A stretch of 55,045 nt of DNA from an uncultured Bacteroidales bacterium (GCA_937982115.1 CALJNE010000009.1:88582-143626); one strand, 5' to 3'. Shown: positions 25,816 through 34,958, counted from the stretch's first letter. The notes: generated by a model not told the origin, from the sequence alone. Made by a program: numbers and translations.

Positions 25816-27954
25816 TTATTCTCCTTCAGCTAGTTCTAAATCTATGTGTTTACGTTGCATATTAACTTTCACGATTTTTACTCTTACTTCGTCGCCCAAA
25901 GAATAGATTTTTTTTGTATAGGTTCCGATTATGCTGTACTCTTCACCACTATAAAAATAGAAATCATCGTTCATTGAACGAATATGTACCAAGCCTTCGC
26001 AAGCGTTCTCTTTCATCTGTACAAAAAGCCCCCATTCTGTAACTCCCGATATCACTCCATCAAACTCTTTTCCAATTTTATCAGCCATAAATTCCACCTG
26101 CTTATATTTTATCGAAGCTCTTTCAGCAAGTGTCGCTTGTTGTTCCATAAATGAACAATGCTTGGCTTTTTCCTCAAGACCCTGTTGCTTGTTATTTTTC
26201 TTTTGAATATAATCAAAACACAACCTGTGTACAATTAAATCGGGATAACGTCGTATAGGTGAAGTAAAATGAGTATAGTAATCAAAAGCTAATCCGTAAT
26301 GCCCAATATTTTTTGTTGAATAAATAGCTTTAGCCATGGTTCTGATTGCAAGATTTTCAATAATATTTTGATGAGCCTGCCCTTTAACTTTGTCTATCAT
26401 CTCATTCATAGAGCGTGAAATTGTAATTTTATTACTAGTATCTATTTTCAATCCGAATCTGGTTATAAAATTTGAAAACTGCTCAAGTTTGTCATGGTCA
26501 GGTTGTGCATGCACGCGATAAACAAAATCATTGCCTTGATAATTCTTACCTATAGCTTCGGCAACTTTTCTATTTGCCAAAAGCATAAACTCTTCTATAA
26601 GATTATTTGATTCTTTTGTTTCCTTAAAATAAACTCCTGTTGGTTCAGCTTTTTCGTTCAAAATGAACTTTATTTCAGAATGATCAAATGCAAAAGCTCC
26701 GTTTTTCAACCTTTGTGAGCGTAACTTTTTAGCAATTTCATTTAAAATATTTAATTCATAGGCAAAATCTCCTTGTTTGTTATCTATTATTTCCTGTGCT
26801 TCATCGTAGTTAAATCTTCTGTCTGAATTAATTATTGTTTTAACAATTCTGTAATCATGAATTTTTGCATCAATATCAATGCTGAAAATCACGGAATAAC
26901 ATAATTTATCTTCATTTGGACGAAGCGAACATACAAAATTCGATAATTTCTCCGACAACATTGGCACTACCCTGTCAACAAGATATACTGAGGTTGCTCT
27001 TGAATATGCTTCTTTATCAAGTAAAGATCCTTCCCTCACATAAAATGAAACATCAGCTATATGAACACCAATTTCGAACAAATCCTCCTTTAGTTTTTTT
27101 ATTGAAAGAGCATCGTCAAAATCTTTTGCATCGGCCGGATCAATTGTAAATGTTGTTACGTTCCGAAAGTCTTCGCGAGTTTCGTACTCTTTTTGAGGAA
27201 TTGTTTCGGAAATTCTTTCAGATTCCGCAATAACTTCATCATTAAATGAATATGGTAAGCCGAACTCTTCGAGTATAGCATGAATTTCTACTTCATTTTC
27301 TCCGGGTTTTCCTAAAATTTTGACAACCTCGCCTGTAGGATTTTTAGATTTCTTTTTCCACTCTGTTATTTCAACAACAACTTTTTCTCCATCAAGAGCT
27401 CCATTAAGTTTATCGTAAGGAATAAAAATATCATAAAGCATTTTAGGATTATCTGGTATTAAAAAGGCATAACTTCCAGACATTTCCAATGTTCCAACAA
27501 ACCTGAGTGTAGCTCTTTCAATAATTTCGACAACCTCCCCTTCCATCTTTCCGCCTTTTCTCATTGCATAGAGCCTTACACGAACCTTATCGCCATGCAA
27601 AGCAGTATTTAGATTTGCAAATGGGATAAATACCTCATCATGCAAATCTGCACTTATTAATGACGCTGTTCCTTTTTTGCTTAAGTCTATTGTACCAACA
27701 ACAAAACCGGTCTTTGATATTAACTGATACTTTCCTTTGTCAACCTCAGCAATAATACCGGCATGAACCAAATCCTTCAATATTGATTTTACGACATCTT
27801 TATCAACATCTCCTCCTAATCTTGCTGAAATCTGTTTATAATTAAACTGCTTCTTTGGTGATACAGAAAAAATAGTTAAGATCTCAGATGTTAAACTCGA
27901 CTTATTCAAATCAGTTTTTTTTGGTAAATTTTTCTTGTTTTTCATTTTTGGCAC
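25816..27954 (-). CDS. rnr: Ribonuclease R
   Basis: A 3'-to-5' exoribonuclease that degrades structured RNA. The 712 residues follow the family layout: lysine-rich start, winged-helix domain (about 25-85), two cold-shock domains (about 85-230), the RNB catalytic domain with metal-binding aspartates in DPADAKDFDDALS (about 275), the ATRSVYLVD-like segment and FTSPIRRYPDLIVHR, and a C-terminal S1 domain ending near the stop. The lysine-rich C-terminal tail of E. coli RNase R is missing, as in many Bacteroidota. The gene is divergent from the lipoprotein gene across about 105 bp. Confidence 0.96.
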   Translation of the reverse strand: MPKMKNKKNLPKKTDLNKSSLTSEILTIFSVSPKKQFNYKQISARLGGDVDKDVVKSILKDLVHAGIIAEVDKGKYQLISKTGFVVGTIDLSKKGTASLISADLHDEVFIPFANLNTALHGDKVRVRLYAMRKGGKMEGEVVEIIERATLRFVGTLEMSGSYAFLIPDNPKMLYDIFIPYDKLNGALDGEKVVVEITEWKKKSKNPTGEVVKILGKPGENEVEIHAILEEFGLPYSFNDEVIAESERISETIPQKEYETREDFRNVTTFTIDPADAKDFDDALSIKKLKEDLFEIGVHIADVSFYVREGSLLDKEAYSRATSVYLVDRVVPMLSEKLSNFVCSLRPNEDKLCYSVIFSIDIDAKIHDYRIVKTIINSDRRFNYDEAQEIIDNKQGDFAYELNILNEIAKKLRSQRLKNGAFAFDHSEIKFILNEKAEPTGVYFKETKESNNLIEEFMLLANRKVAEAIGKNYQGNDFVYRVHAQPDHDKLEQFSNFITRFGLKIDTSNKITISRSMNEMIDKVKGQAHQNIIENLAIRTMAKAIYSTKNIGHYGLAFDYYTHFTSPIRRYPDLIVHRLCFDYIQKKNNKQQGLEEKAKHCSFMEQQATLAERASIKYKQVEFMADKIGKEFDGVISGVTEWGLFVQMKENACEGLVHIRSMNDDFYFYSGEEYSIIGTYTKKIYSLGDEVRVKIVKVNMQRKHIDLELAEGE

Positions 27955-27994
27955 TATGTTTGAAAATTAATAGGCAATAACGTTCTAAAAAGTT

Positions 27995-28022
27995 TTGAAT
28001 TTACAAAAATTTTTTAATTTTA
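27995..28022 (+). promoter_or_regulatory. Possible promoter of the lipoprotein gene
   Basis: TTG (27995-27997), 17 nt, TAATTTTA (28015-28022). The last base departs from the consensus G. It lies 37 bp before the ATG. Confidence 0.4.
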
Positions 28023-28059
28023 CAGAAAATTTAATATTAATTAACTAAATTTTATTGCC

Positions 28060-28650
28060 ATGAAAACAAAGACTTTATTAAGATCTAGCGTTTTGGTTAT
28101 GATTGCTTTCGCAACAGTACTTTCTTTCAGTTCTTGCAAAAAGAAAAAAGATGTAATTAAACCAGACAAAAACGCAAAAGAAATTATCATCCCTTGTAAG
28201 AATGAAGGTCGTTCCGACAAAAACTTCTTCAGAGCAGACGCACAAGCTACTTCTCAAGACATGAGCCTCTCAAGAGAAAAAGCTTTGACTGCAGCAAAAC
28301 AAAGACTAGCAGGTTTGATTGAAACCAAAATTAAATCTGTTACCGATCGTTATGTTAACGAAACTGAAGTTGGTAAAAATTCTGAATTCGAACAAAAATT
28401 CGAAAACTTAACTCGCGAAGTTATTAACCAAACTCTTGTTGACATTGCCATAGTTTGTGAAAAGAACTTCCAGGAACAAAATGGTAAATATACTACTTAT
28501 ATTGCCATCGAAGTAAGCAAAGATGCAATGTTAAACGGAATCAACAACAAAATTACTAAAGACCAAAAGTTAAGAGTTGATTACGACAAAATGAAATTCG
28601 AACAAATCTTCAATCAAGAAATGGAAAAACTTGAAAAAGAAGGCAGATAG
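28060..28650 (+). CDS. Lipoprotein of the LPP20-like type
   Basis: A 196-residue exported lipoprotein. The signal peptide ends in a lipobox with Cys26 (LSFSSC) followed by four lysines. The mature part has the look of LPP20/flagellar-assembly-like domains: a repeated EKALTAAKQRLAGLIETKIKS helix, NQTLVDIAIVCEKNF, and a strand YTTYIAIEVSKDAM. Function is unknown; related proteins are periplasmic or outer-membrane anchored. Codon use is somewhat richer in preferred codons (GAA, AAA, AAC) than its neighbours, which may mean high expression. Own promoter and a strong terminator make it a single-gene unit. Confidence 0.75.
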   Translation: MKTKTLLRSSVLVMIAFATVLSFSSCKKKKDVIKPDKNAKEIIIPCKNEGRSDKNFFRADAQATSQDMSLSREKALTAAKQRLAGLIETKIKSVTDRYVNETEVGKNSEFEQKFENLTREVINQTLVDIAIVCEKNFQEQNGKYTTYIAIEVSKDAMLNGINNKITKDQKLRVDYDKMKFEQIFNQEMEKLEKEGR

Positions 28651-28670
28651 AAAAAGTCCAACATTAAAAG

Positions 28671-28702
28671 AAAAAGGCCATCGAAATGATGGTCTTTTTT
28701 TT
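28671..28702. terminator. Bidirectional terminator between the lipoprotein gene and rnhB
   Basis: Stem GGCCATC/GATGGTC (one G-U pair), extended by A5/T5 pairing, around loop GAAAT. Eight Ts follow on the plus strand and five on the minus strand. Confidence 0.85.
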
Positions 28703-28743
28703 ACTCTATTTTAAAACATTAAAACTCAGTTGCATTTTTAGAA

Positions 28744-29340
28744 CTAAAACAGCTTTAGCTGTGGATCAAAAAGTTTAAATGATTTTCGATGATATTTACA
28801 AATACCATGCTCTAAAATTGCCTTTCGATGATCAGCTGTTGGGTACCCCTTATTTTTTTGCCAATGATATTGAGAAAACTCTTCATGCAGTTTATTCATG
28901 TAATCATCTCTGTATGTTTTGGCTAGTATTGATGCCGCCGCTATTGACATATATGTAGCATCTCCTTTAACAACACACTGATATTTGAAGTCTCCAAAAG
29001 ATTTAAACCTATTTCCGTCTATCAATAAAAATTCAGGTTTGACGCTAAGTTTCTTCACAGCTTCTTGCATGGCTTTAATTGATGCATTTAAAATATTGAT
29101 TTTATCAATTTCAATATTATCAATCATTACTACAGCAAAGGCTAGGGCAGATCTTTCAATTTCTTCACGCAAAAAATACCTGTTTTTCTCCGAAAGTTTT
29201 TTTGAATCATTTAATAATAAGTTTTCAAAATCTTGTGGTAAAATAACTGCTGCAGCAAAAACAGGCCCTGCCAAACAACCCCTTCCGGCCTCATCACAGC
29301 CGGCTTCAATTTGATTGCTTTTAAAAAATGGTTTTAACAT
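28744..29340 (-). CDS. rnhB: Ribonuclease HII
   Basis: Removes RNA from RNA-DNA hybrids and single ribonucleotides from DNA. The 198 residues show the active-site loop AGCDEAGRGCLAGPV (Asp-Glu pair), LLIDGNRF and the AAASILAKTYRD segment with the fourth acidic residue. Length is typical. Last gene of kdsB-glycosyltransferase-rnhB, five bases after the glycosyltransferase gene. Confidence 0.96.
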   Translation of the reverse strand: MLKPFFKSNQIEAGCDEAGRGCLAGPVFAAAVILPQDFENLLLNDSKKLSEKNRYFLREEIERSALAFAVVMIDNIEIDKINILNASIKAMQEAVKKLSVKPEFLLIDGNRFKSFGDFKYQCVVKGDATYMSIAAASILAKTYRDDYMNKLHEEFSQYHWQKNKGYPTADHRKAILEHGICKYHRKSFKLFDPQLKLF

Positions 29341-29345
29341 TAAAT

Positions 29346-30476
29346 TTAATTTTTATTGGCAGCCGTTTCAACGCATTTCCACAAATTATCGGCAGAAATA
29401 TCCCATGAAAACTTTTCTCTCTGAATTCTACCTTTATTTATTAGACTATTTCTTAATTTATCATCTTCAGAAATTTTTGTCATATATTCAGCAACGAGTT
29501 TGTGATCGGTGGGGCTACATATCAAAGCAGCATCTCCAACCACTTCAGGAAGAGATGTAGTATTTCCTGATATTATAGGCACATCACACGACATTGCTTC
29601 GACCAATGGAATACCAAATCCCTCAAAAAACGGAATATATACCAAAGCAATTGCCGAAGCCAAAACAAGATGAAGCTCATTAACGGGTAATCTACCTAAA
29701 AAAATCACGTCATCTTTAAACCTCATCTCCGACAAAGTTTTGTTTATCTCATCGGTTAGGTGCATCGCTGCTCCTACAATTACAAGCTTTTGATCAAATT
29801 TGGTATTTTGTCTGAATATCTCATAAGATTTCAATAATCCGGGAATATTTTTTCGGGGATTTAATGCTCCGATAAAAATAAAATACTCTTTTCCGCCGGT
29901 TATTCTTTGTTTAGTCTGAAGTTTTATTTCATCTTTTATTGGAGTGTAAAGTTCATTTGTGCTATTGTAACAAACAGTAATCTTTTCCGGCTTTATATTA
30001 AAAATCTTAGAAATATCTTTGCGTGAATATTCTGATACTGTGGCGATATTATCAGCAATTTTTGCAAACTTCGGAAAATACCGACAATAAAAGTTCCTCA
30101 CAAAAAAAGGTAATTGTTGAGGATTATACATAAAGTTAATATCATGAATCACAGGAACTTGAGGCACTTTTGTATAAAGCGAGAGCATCCCGTCAGGCGA
30201 GAGAAAAACATCAGCTTTAATTTTCTTTAAAGCTACGGGTATCATAAAATTAAACCAAATATACCATAAAATCGGATGCCTTGTAGGAGGAGGCAAAACA
30301 ATTGGAGTAATATTTTTACTGAAAATAAATTCATCTGAATAAGACCTGTCGAAAATGAAAAAGAAATTATGTTCGGGATGATTATTGCAAATTCTTTTCA
30401 AGGTTTGGTACGTAAACCAGCCTATGCCTTCGAGACGATTTGGAAGAAGCAACCTTGTATTTACAGCAATATTCAT
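29346..30476 (-). CDS. Glycosyltransferase family 4 (GT-B fold)
   Basis: A retaining glycosyltransferase, probably acting on cell-surface polysaccharide. The 376-residue protein has the N-terminal acceptor domain and a C-terminal donor domain with FIGALNPRKNIPGLL and the E-x7-E motif in FEGFGIPLVEAM. No membrane helix. It begins on the last base of the kdsB stop (TAATG overlap), so the two are translationally linked, which suggests work on the Kdo-containing lipopolysaccharide core. The sugar is not predictable. Confidence 0.88.
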   Translation of the reverse strand: MNIAVNTRLLLPNRLEGIGWFTYQTLKRICNNHPEHNFFFIFDRSYSDEFIFSKNITPIVLPPPTRHPILWYIWFNFMIPVALKKIKADVFLSPDGMLSLYTKVPQVPVIHDINFMYNPQQLPFFVRNFYCRYFPKFAKIADNIATVSEYSRKDISKIFNIKPEKITVCYNSTNELYTPIKDEIKLQTKQRITGGKEYFIFIGALNPRKNIPGLLKSYEIFRQNTKFDQKLVIVGAAMHLTDEINKTLSEMRFKDDVIFLGRLPVNELHLVLASAIALVYIPFFEGFGIPLVEAMSCDVPIISGNTTSLPEVVGDAALICSPTDHKLVAEYMTKISEDDKLRNSLINKGRIQREKFSWDISADNLWKCVETAANKN

Positions 30477-31225
30477 TAAAGTAATCCCAATTGTTTAACT
30501 TTTTCAAGATCTTTTGGTGTATCTATAGAAATGCTTTCGTGTTCGGTAAAAGCAACATTAATAGTAAAACCGTTTTCTAACCATCTAAGTTGTTCAAGTG
30601 ATTCGGCAATTTCGAGAGGAGTTTGACTCAGTTTAGTTATTTTTAACAAAACATCTTTTCTGTATGCGTACAAACCTATATGTTTATAAAATAGATGTTT
30701 AGCAATCCATTTTTCTCTCACCACACCTCGTATATAAGGAATTGGTGAGCGGCTGAAATATAAGGCCTCTTTTTTAGAGTTTACAACAAGTTTCGGTTTA
30801 TTTGGATTAAAAATATCTTCAATATTATTTATTGGTTTAGCTAGTGTAGCAATTTGTGTACGCTTACGACTAAAACACTTCTTTATTTCTAGTAATTGTT
30901 CGATTTTAATAAACGGCTCATCTCCCTGAACATTAACAATTACATCAAAGTTCATATTTTCGAGCACTTCAATTTTCTCGATGGCTTCGGCACACCGATC
31001 GGTACCGCTTTTATGTTTCTTTTTGGTCATTACATATTTTCCGCCAAAACGTTCAATCTCTTGAGCTATTCTTTCATCGTCGGTTGCAACGTACACATAT
31101 TCAAAAACTTTTTTCGCCTGTATATAAACATTATGAATCATGGATTTCCCGTTAATCTGAATCAAAGGTTTACCGGGAAACCTTGTAGAAGCATATCGTG
31201 CCGGTATAATTGCAATAAAATTCAT
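30476..31225 (-). CDS. kdsB: 3-deoxy-manno-octulosonate cytidylyltransferase
   Basis: Activates Kdo as CMP-Kdo for the lipopolysaccharide inner core. The 249 residues start with the nucleotide-binding FIAIIPARYASTRFPGKPL, then KSGTDRCAEA, VNVQGDEPFI, and HIGLYAYRKDVLLK, all diagnostic. It shows that the organism makes Kdo lipopolysaccharide. First gene of a three-gene operon. Confidence 0.97.
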   Translation of the reverse strand: MNFIAIIPARYASTRFPGKPLIQINGKSMIHNVYIQAKKVFEYVYVATDDERIAQEIERFGGKYVMTKKKHKSGTDRCAEAIEKIEVLENMNFDVIVNVQGDEPFIKIEQLLEIKKCFSRKRTQIATLAKPINNIEDIFNPNKPKLVVNSKKEALYFSRSPIPYIRGVVREKWIAKHLFYKHIGLYAYRKDVLLKITKLSQTPLEIAESLEQLRWLENGFTINVAFTEHESISIDTPKDLEKVKQLGLL

Positions 31226-31242
31226 TTACAAAATTTTTGTAA
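31226..31242. repeat. 17-bp palindrome directly upstream of kdsB
   Basis: TTACAAAA-T-TTTTGTAA, arms of eight bases, immediately before the kdsB start codon. It could be an operator, a 5'-UTR stem or chance in A/T-rich DNA. Confidence 0.4.
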
Positions 31243-31358
31243 AAATACAATTTTTTGTTTTGTTAATATCCAATCCATTAAATTAACCTTAATTTTAATC
31301 TAAAAAATTAAATATTTGGCTAATTTTATTTTCTTTGTGAGTAATTATAAAATTCACG

Positions 31359-32450
31359 TTGGTGGATGAATCTTTAAATAGCAAGGAACTCAAAAAACTC
31401 AAACCTGTAAGAATCATATTACCGGCTGTTCTGGGGCTGGGAATAGTAGCTATTCTTTTTTACCGTGATTATAACAAAATTGACTTTAACCTATTAAATT
31501 TCACTCTTTTATCAGGATTGTTTTTGTTTTTTGCCGTATTGATGGTTGTATTTAGAGATTTAGGATACATTCTCAGGATAAGAATACTTTCATCAGGTGA
31601 ATTAACATGGATTCAGTGCATTAAAATTGTTTTTCTATGGGAGTTTGGCTCGGCAATAACTCCTTCTGCAATTGGAGGTACGGCTCTTGCAACAATTTTT
31701 TTATGGAAAGAGGGACTAAGCATCGGAAAAAGTACTTCAATAGTTCTGTCAACCTCTTTTTTGGATGAATTATACTTCAGCTTGATGTTCCCTTTTATGT
31801 TTATTATTTTTTCAAAAACCGAGCTGTTCAACACTTTCGAAAAAGGTAGTCTTTATAACAATTTATTTTTATTTGCAATCTCGGGATATTCTTTAAAATT
31901 GCTGTGGACTCTACTTGTTGGATATTCATTATTTATAAATCCAAAGTTTTTTGCTGTGTTTATAAAAAATTTATTCAAACTGAGATTTTTAAAGAAATGG
32001 AAAAATCAAGCTGATAAAATGGCAATAGACTTTGAAGTTGCAAATCGAGAATTGAAATCTAAAAGTTTTCTTTTCTGGATAAAATCATTTTCTGCTACTT
32101 TTATTTCATGGACAGGACGATATTTTGTTTTGAACTTTATTTTTGTTGCAATAATTTTATCCACCAATTCTGTTTCAGAGGATTTTCTTGGAGTTAAAGA
32201 ACATTTGATGATTTTTGCTCGACAATTAATAATGTGGATAATGATGATAGTATTACCATCACCGGGAGGCAGTGGATTTGTCGAAACAATATTTGCTGGA
32301 TACATGGCAGATTTTGTTCCTATTGCAGGATTTTCTATTGTTGCCGCTCTAATCTGGAGATTATTAACATATTACCCATATTTATTAATAGGTTCAATTA
32401 TAGCTCCCTCATGGATAAATAAAAAGTTAAGAAAAAACATAAAAAAATAG
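31359..32450 (+). CDS. Lysylphosphatidylglycerol synthase-type flippase-fold membrane protein (UPF0104)
   Basis: A 363-residue integral membrane protein with about eight hydrophobic segments and the UPF0104/YbhN layout: KIVFLWEFGSAITPSAIGG in the first half and VLPSPGGSGFVETIF in the second, both conserved glycine/proline turns. Related domains translocate lipids in MprF; stand-alone members are poorly understood. The start is uncertain: TTG 31359 or GTG 31362, with no ATG nearby. rpiB follows three bases after the stop. Confidence 0.78.
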   Translation: MVDESLNSKELKKLKPVRIILPAVLGLGIVAILFYRDYNKIDFNLLNFTLLSGLFLFFAVLMVVFRDLGYILRIRILSSGELTWIQCIKIVFLWEFGSAITPSAIGGTALATIFLWKEGLSIGKSTSIVLSTSFLDELYFSLMFPFMFIIFSKTELFNTFEKGSLYNNLFLFAISGYSLKLLWTLLVGYSLFINPKFFAVFIKNLFKLRFLKKWKNQADKMAIDFEVANRELKSKSFLFWIKSFSATFISWTGRYFVLNFIFVAIILSTNSVSEDFLGVKEHLMIFARQLIMWIMMIVLPSPGGSGFVETIFAGYMADFVPIAGFSIVAALIWRLLTYYPYLLIGSIIAPSWINKKLRKNIKK

Positions 32451-32453
32451 AAT

Positions 32454-32897
32454 ATGACAAAAATTATTGGTTTTGCATGCGATCATGCAGGTTATGATTT
32501 AAAAAACAAGTTAATGGAATATCTTAAATCAAAATCTTTTGATATTATGGATTTTGGGACATATTCCCAAGAAAGCTGCGATTATCCGGATTTTGCACAT
32601 AAACTTGCCGAAGCTGTAGAAAATAAAGATTGTGAAATTGGAATTGCAATTTGTGGCAGCGGAAACGGAATTAACATGACAGTTAATAAACATCAACTAA
32701 TAAGAAGTGCTTTATGCTGGAATGCTGAAATTTCAAAATTAGCACGTCTCCATAATGATGCAAATATTTGTGCCTTGCCGGCAAGATTTATTTCATTCGA
32801 AGAGGCAAAAGAAATTGTTGATATTTTCTTAAGTACAGAATTTGAAGGCGGACGACATATTAATAGAATCAATAAAATTCCCGTTAGGAGACCATAA
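32454..32897 (+). CDS. rpiB: Ribose-5-phosphate isomerase B
   Basis: Interconverts ribose 5-phosphate and ribulose 5-phosphate in the pentose phosphate pathway. The 147 residues show the RpiB features GFACDHAGYDLK, DYPDFAHKLAEAV, the catalytic cysteine in ICGSGNGI, and HNDANICALPARFI. Allose-6-phosphate isomerases share the fold, but no allose genes are near. The 3' end overlaps the convergent LuxE-like gene by 14 bp. Confidence 0.94.
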   Translation: MTKIIGFACDHAGYDLKNKLMEYLKSKSFDIMDFGTYSQESCDYPDFAHKLAEAVENKDCEIGIAICGSGNGINMTVNKHQLIRSALCWNAEISKLARLHNDANICALPARFISFEEAKEIVDIFLSTEFEGGRHINRINKIPVRRP

Positions 32898-33873
32898 GAT
32901 TGCAACCTCTGACTTCAGCCTCATCAAAACGACCTAAAACCTTAAAACTACCGTCGGGGTAAACTTCTCCAAGATCCGAAGTCGAAATAAAACAACAGGA
33001 ATCAATATTGGCAAGATCAATGATATTAAAGGCTCCTTTGCCGAAAATTCTGGTATGTAAAGGGTCTCTTGTGTCTCTCACCAAAACTTTCATCTGTGGA
33101 GAACAACGATAAATTCCGTTTTCAAATGAATACGCTTGAGAAAGCAATTCCGTCATTCCATATTCAGAGTGAACAGACTTAAGGCTAAACGCTTCACAAA
33201 TAATATTGTGTAATTGTTCTCTTGTAATTTCTTTTCTACGCCCTTTCATTCCTCCGGTTTCCATTACGATTCCATTCTTTATTGGGATTTTATATCTGGC
33301 AGCAAAATCCAGCAAGGCAAAACTCACTCCAAGTAGAATATATTTTTTCTTCTCCTGTTCAAGAAATTCAATTTTTTTAAATAATCCTTCAAAATCATAC
33401 AAATAAAATCCATTGTGATTAGATGGGGAATTATCCATCAATTTTTCAACCATATAAACCAGACTTGATCCTTGTCTCTCAAGGTACGAAGGTAATAATG
33501 CAAGGATTGTGTATTCTGAAGGATTTCCGTAAAAATATTCAAAATTGAAGATTAAGGATCTTTCATACAATTCAATATCCTTTACAAAATGATGAGATGG
33601 GTGCTGGCCGGTTGTAGAACTGGACGTAAAAATTCGTTCAACATTTTTGCTACCGGAAACTACTTTTCGATTTTTGAAAATATTTACAGGTAAAAAAGGA
33701 ATATCAGTTAATTGATTTATTGCTTTAGGATTTATTTTTAACAAATCACAAAATTCTCTATAGACTTCATTTTGCTTATATTGATAATTAAAAGCATAGA
33801 TTGCTAAATCGGTAAAATGCCGATAATTTTTAATTTCAAAAATTTCCCGTTTAAATTTAACTAAAGATTCCAT
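32884..33873 (-). CDS. LuxE/PaaK-like acyl-protein synthetase family protein
   Basis: A 329-residue ANL-type adenylating enzyme related to LuxE, the acyl-protein synthetase of bacterial luciferase systems. The ATP-binding loop is FTSSSTTGQHPSHH; other features are METGGMKGRRKEI, HSEYGMTELLSQAYSF (the YGMTE motif of the superfamily) and STSDLGEVYPDGSFKVLGR. It lacks the large C-terminal lid of full acyl-CoA synthetases. No luxC, luxD or luciferase gene is nearby, so the acyl acceptor is unknown; surface-glycan or lipid modification is a possibility only. Its start is 12 bp past the upstream gene's terminator, so a very short promoter or read-through must serve it. Confidence 0.82.
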   Translation of the reverse strand: MESLVKFKREIFEIKNYRHFTDLAIYAFNYQYKQNEVYREFCDLLKINPKAINQLTDIPFLPVNIFKNRKVVSGSKNVERIFTSSSTTGQHPSHHFVKDIELYERSLIFNFEYFYGNPSEYTILALLPSYLERQGSSLVYMVEKLMDNSPSNHNGFYLYDFEGLFKKIEFLEQEKKKYILLGVSFALLDFAARYKIPIKNGIVMETGGMKGRRKEITREQLHNIICEAFSLKSVHSEYGMTELLSQAYSFENGIYRCSPQMKVLVRDTRDPLHTRIFGKGAFNIIDLANIDSCCFISTSDLGEVYPDGSFKVLGRFDEAEVRGCNLMVS

Positions 33874-33884
33874 TTTGCAAGATT

Positions 33885-33916
33885 ACAAAAAAAAGAGGTA
33901 CAAAAATGCACCTCTT
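33885..33916 (-). terminator. Terminator of the 34.7-33.9 kb secreted-protein gene
   Basis: On the minus strand a 9-bp stem (AAGAGGTGC / GTACCTCTT, one G-U pair) with loop ATTTTT is followed by eight Ts. Confidence 0.85.
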
Positions 33917-33939
33917 AGCATAAACATCCCTTTGTCTTA

Positions 33940-34743
33940 TTATCTTTTCTTAAAAACAACGTATTCATTTTCAAAATTCAGGAAATACTCTCCTTTTTTC
34001 AGATTTGAAACATCTATGGAGGTACCAACACCAGTAATAAGTTCTTCGCCAAACTGATTTACCACGGCATAGGCTGTTAATCCGCTAAAAACAATTTCTT
34101 TACCTACTTTAGATAGTTTTGTCATCACTTTCACCGGTTCTTTATCTATATTAAAAACAAATTCTTCAGAATAATGTCTGCGGCCAAGATGGTCAACTTG
34201 ATAAACTCTGAACTTATTTTCTCCTGCAAAAGGATAAATTTTTACTGAATAATTTCTATTTCCAGGACCGCCTTCTCCCATAATTTTAGCTCTTTCAATC
34301 CAACGATTCCATCTGTATTCTTCTACATAAAAAGTGAGTTTTCCCGACTCATTTGTAGTTGTAAATCTTAAAAGATCATTATAGCCAAGTTCGTAATTAA
34401 TAATTTCATAGGTAGCTAAAGGTTTCAATACTTCAGGATTTACCAATTTCGGAGTACAATCGCTTCTATGTTTAATAACGACTTCGAATTCTTCTCCATA
34501 TTTTAAATTCAAAAAATCCAGCGAAATTTTGAATGCACTCGAACGAATTTCGTCATCATATTTGATATTGTTAACCAAAATTTCGTAAGCACAGTATTCT
34601 TCACCTATATCTATCATTGGGTTGATAATAAATAAATCCTTCCCTTGGTAAACACCTTTAAAAACAAGTTCATCTGCTTTTGTAGTCTGAAAAGACACTA
34701 TTAAAAGCAGAACTATTCCAAAAATTAACTTGTTGTTTTTCAT
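33940..34743 (-). CDS. Secreted protein of unknown function with T9SS-like end
   Basis: I do not recognise a named family. The 267 residues begin with a signal peptide (1-23, ending QTTKA/DE) and look all-beta: YEILVNNIKYDDEIRSSAFKI, a fibronectin-like middle (LTFYVEEYRWNRWIERAKI, YSVKIYPFAGENKFRVYQVD) and a C-terminal segment (about 205-267) with VVNQFGEELITG, VSNLKKGEYFLNFEN and a basic last strand, close to a type A type IX sorting domain. Probably exported to the surface or periplasm. Single-gene unit with a clear terminator. Confidence 0.65.
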   Translation of the reverse strand: MKNNKLIFGIVLLLIVSFQTTKADELVFKGVYQGKDLFIINPMIDIGEEYCAYEILVNNIKYDDEIRSSAFKISLDFLNLKYGEEFEVVIKHRSDCTPKLVNPEVLKPLATYEIINYELGYNDLLRFTTTNESGKLTFYVEEYRWNRWIERAKIMGEGGPGNRNYSVKIYPFAGENKFRVYQVDHLGRRHYSEEFVFNIDKEPVKVMTKLSKVGKEIVFSGLTAYAVVNQFGEELITGVGTSIDVSNLKKGEYFLNFENEYVVFKKR

Positions 34744-34774
34744 TGTTTTACAAATTTTATTAACAATTTATCAA

Positions 34775-34782
34775 CAAAAATA
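34775..34782 (-). promoter_or_regulatory. Possible -7 element for the 34.7-33.9 kb gene
   Basis: The minus strand reads TATTTTTG, matching TAnnTTTG, 32 bp before the ATG; no clear -33 element. Confidence 0.4.
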
Positions 34783-34886
34783 ACACATAATTTCACTTTT
34801 TCCAAATTTTTTTAACATTTTTTTTTCAAAAAATTAAAAATTTTTCTGTTATTAAAACTTATGTGCCTGATTTATAAGCAATTACG

Positions 34887-34950
34887 AATTATAATTATTT
34901 TTAGTTTTTATTAAAAAGTTTATGACAAAAAATTGTTTGTAATTATAATT
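34887..34950. repeat. Two identical AATTATAATT palindromes 54 bp apart
   Basis: The 10-bp palindrome occurs at 34887-34896 and 34941-34950, each followed by a T-rich stretch ending in TTTAG or TTTTAG. They lie upstream of the MORN-repeat gene promoter in a 264-bp gene-free region that otherwise holds only A/T-rich DNA and the two promoters listed. Paired operator sites are possible; chance is also likely in such DNA. Confidence 0.3.
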
Positions 34951-34958
34951 TTAGTCTA

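Noticed and set aside
32884-33873. Bioluminescence (lux) gene set
   Set aside because: Only a LuxE-like protein is present; no luciferase, reductase or thioesterase gene is nearby.
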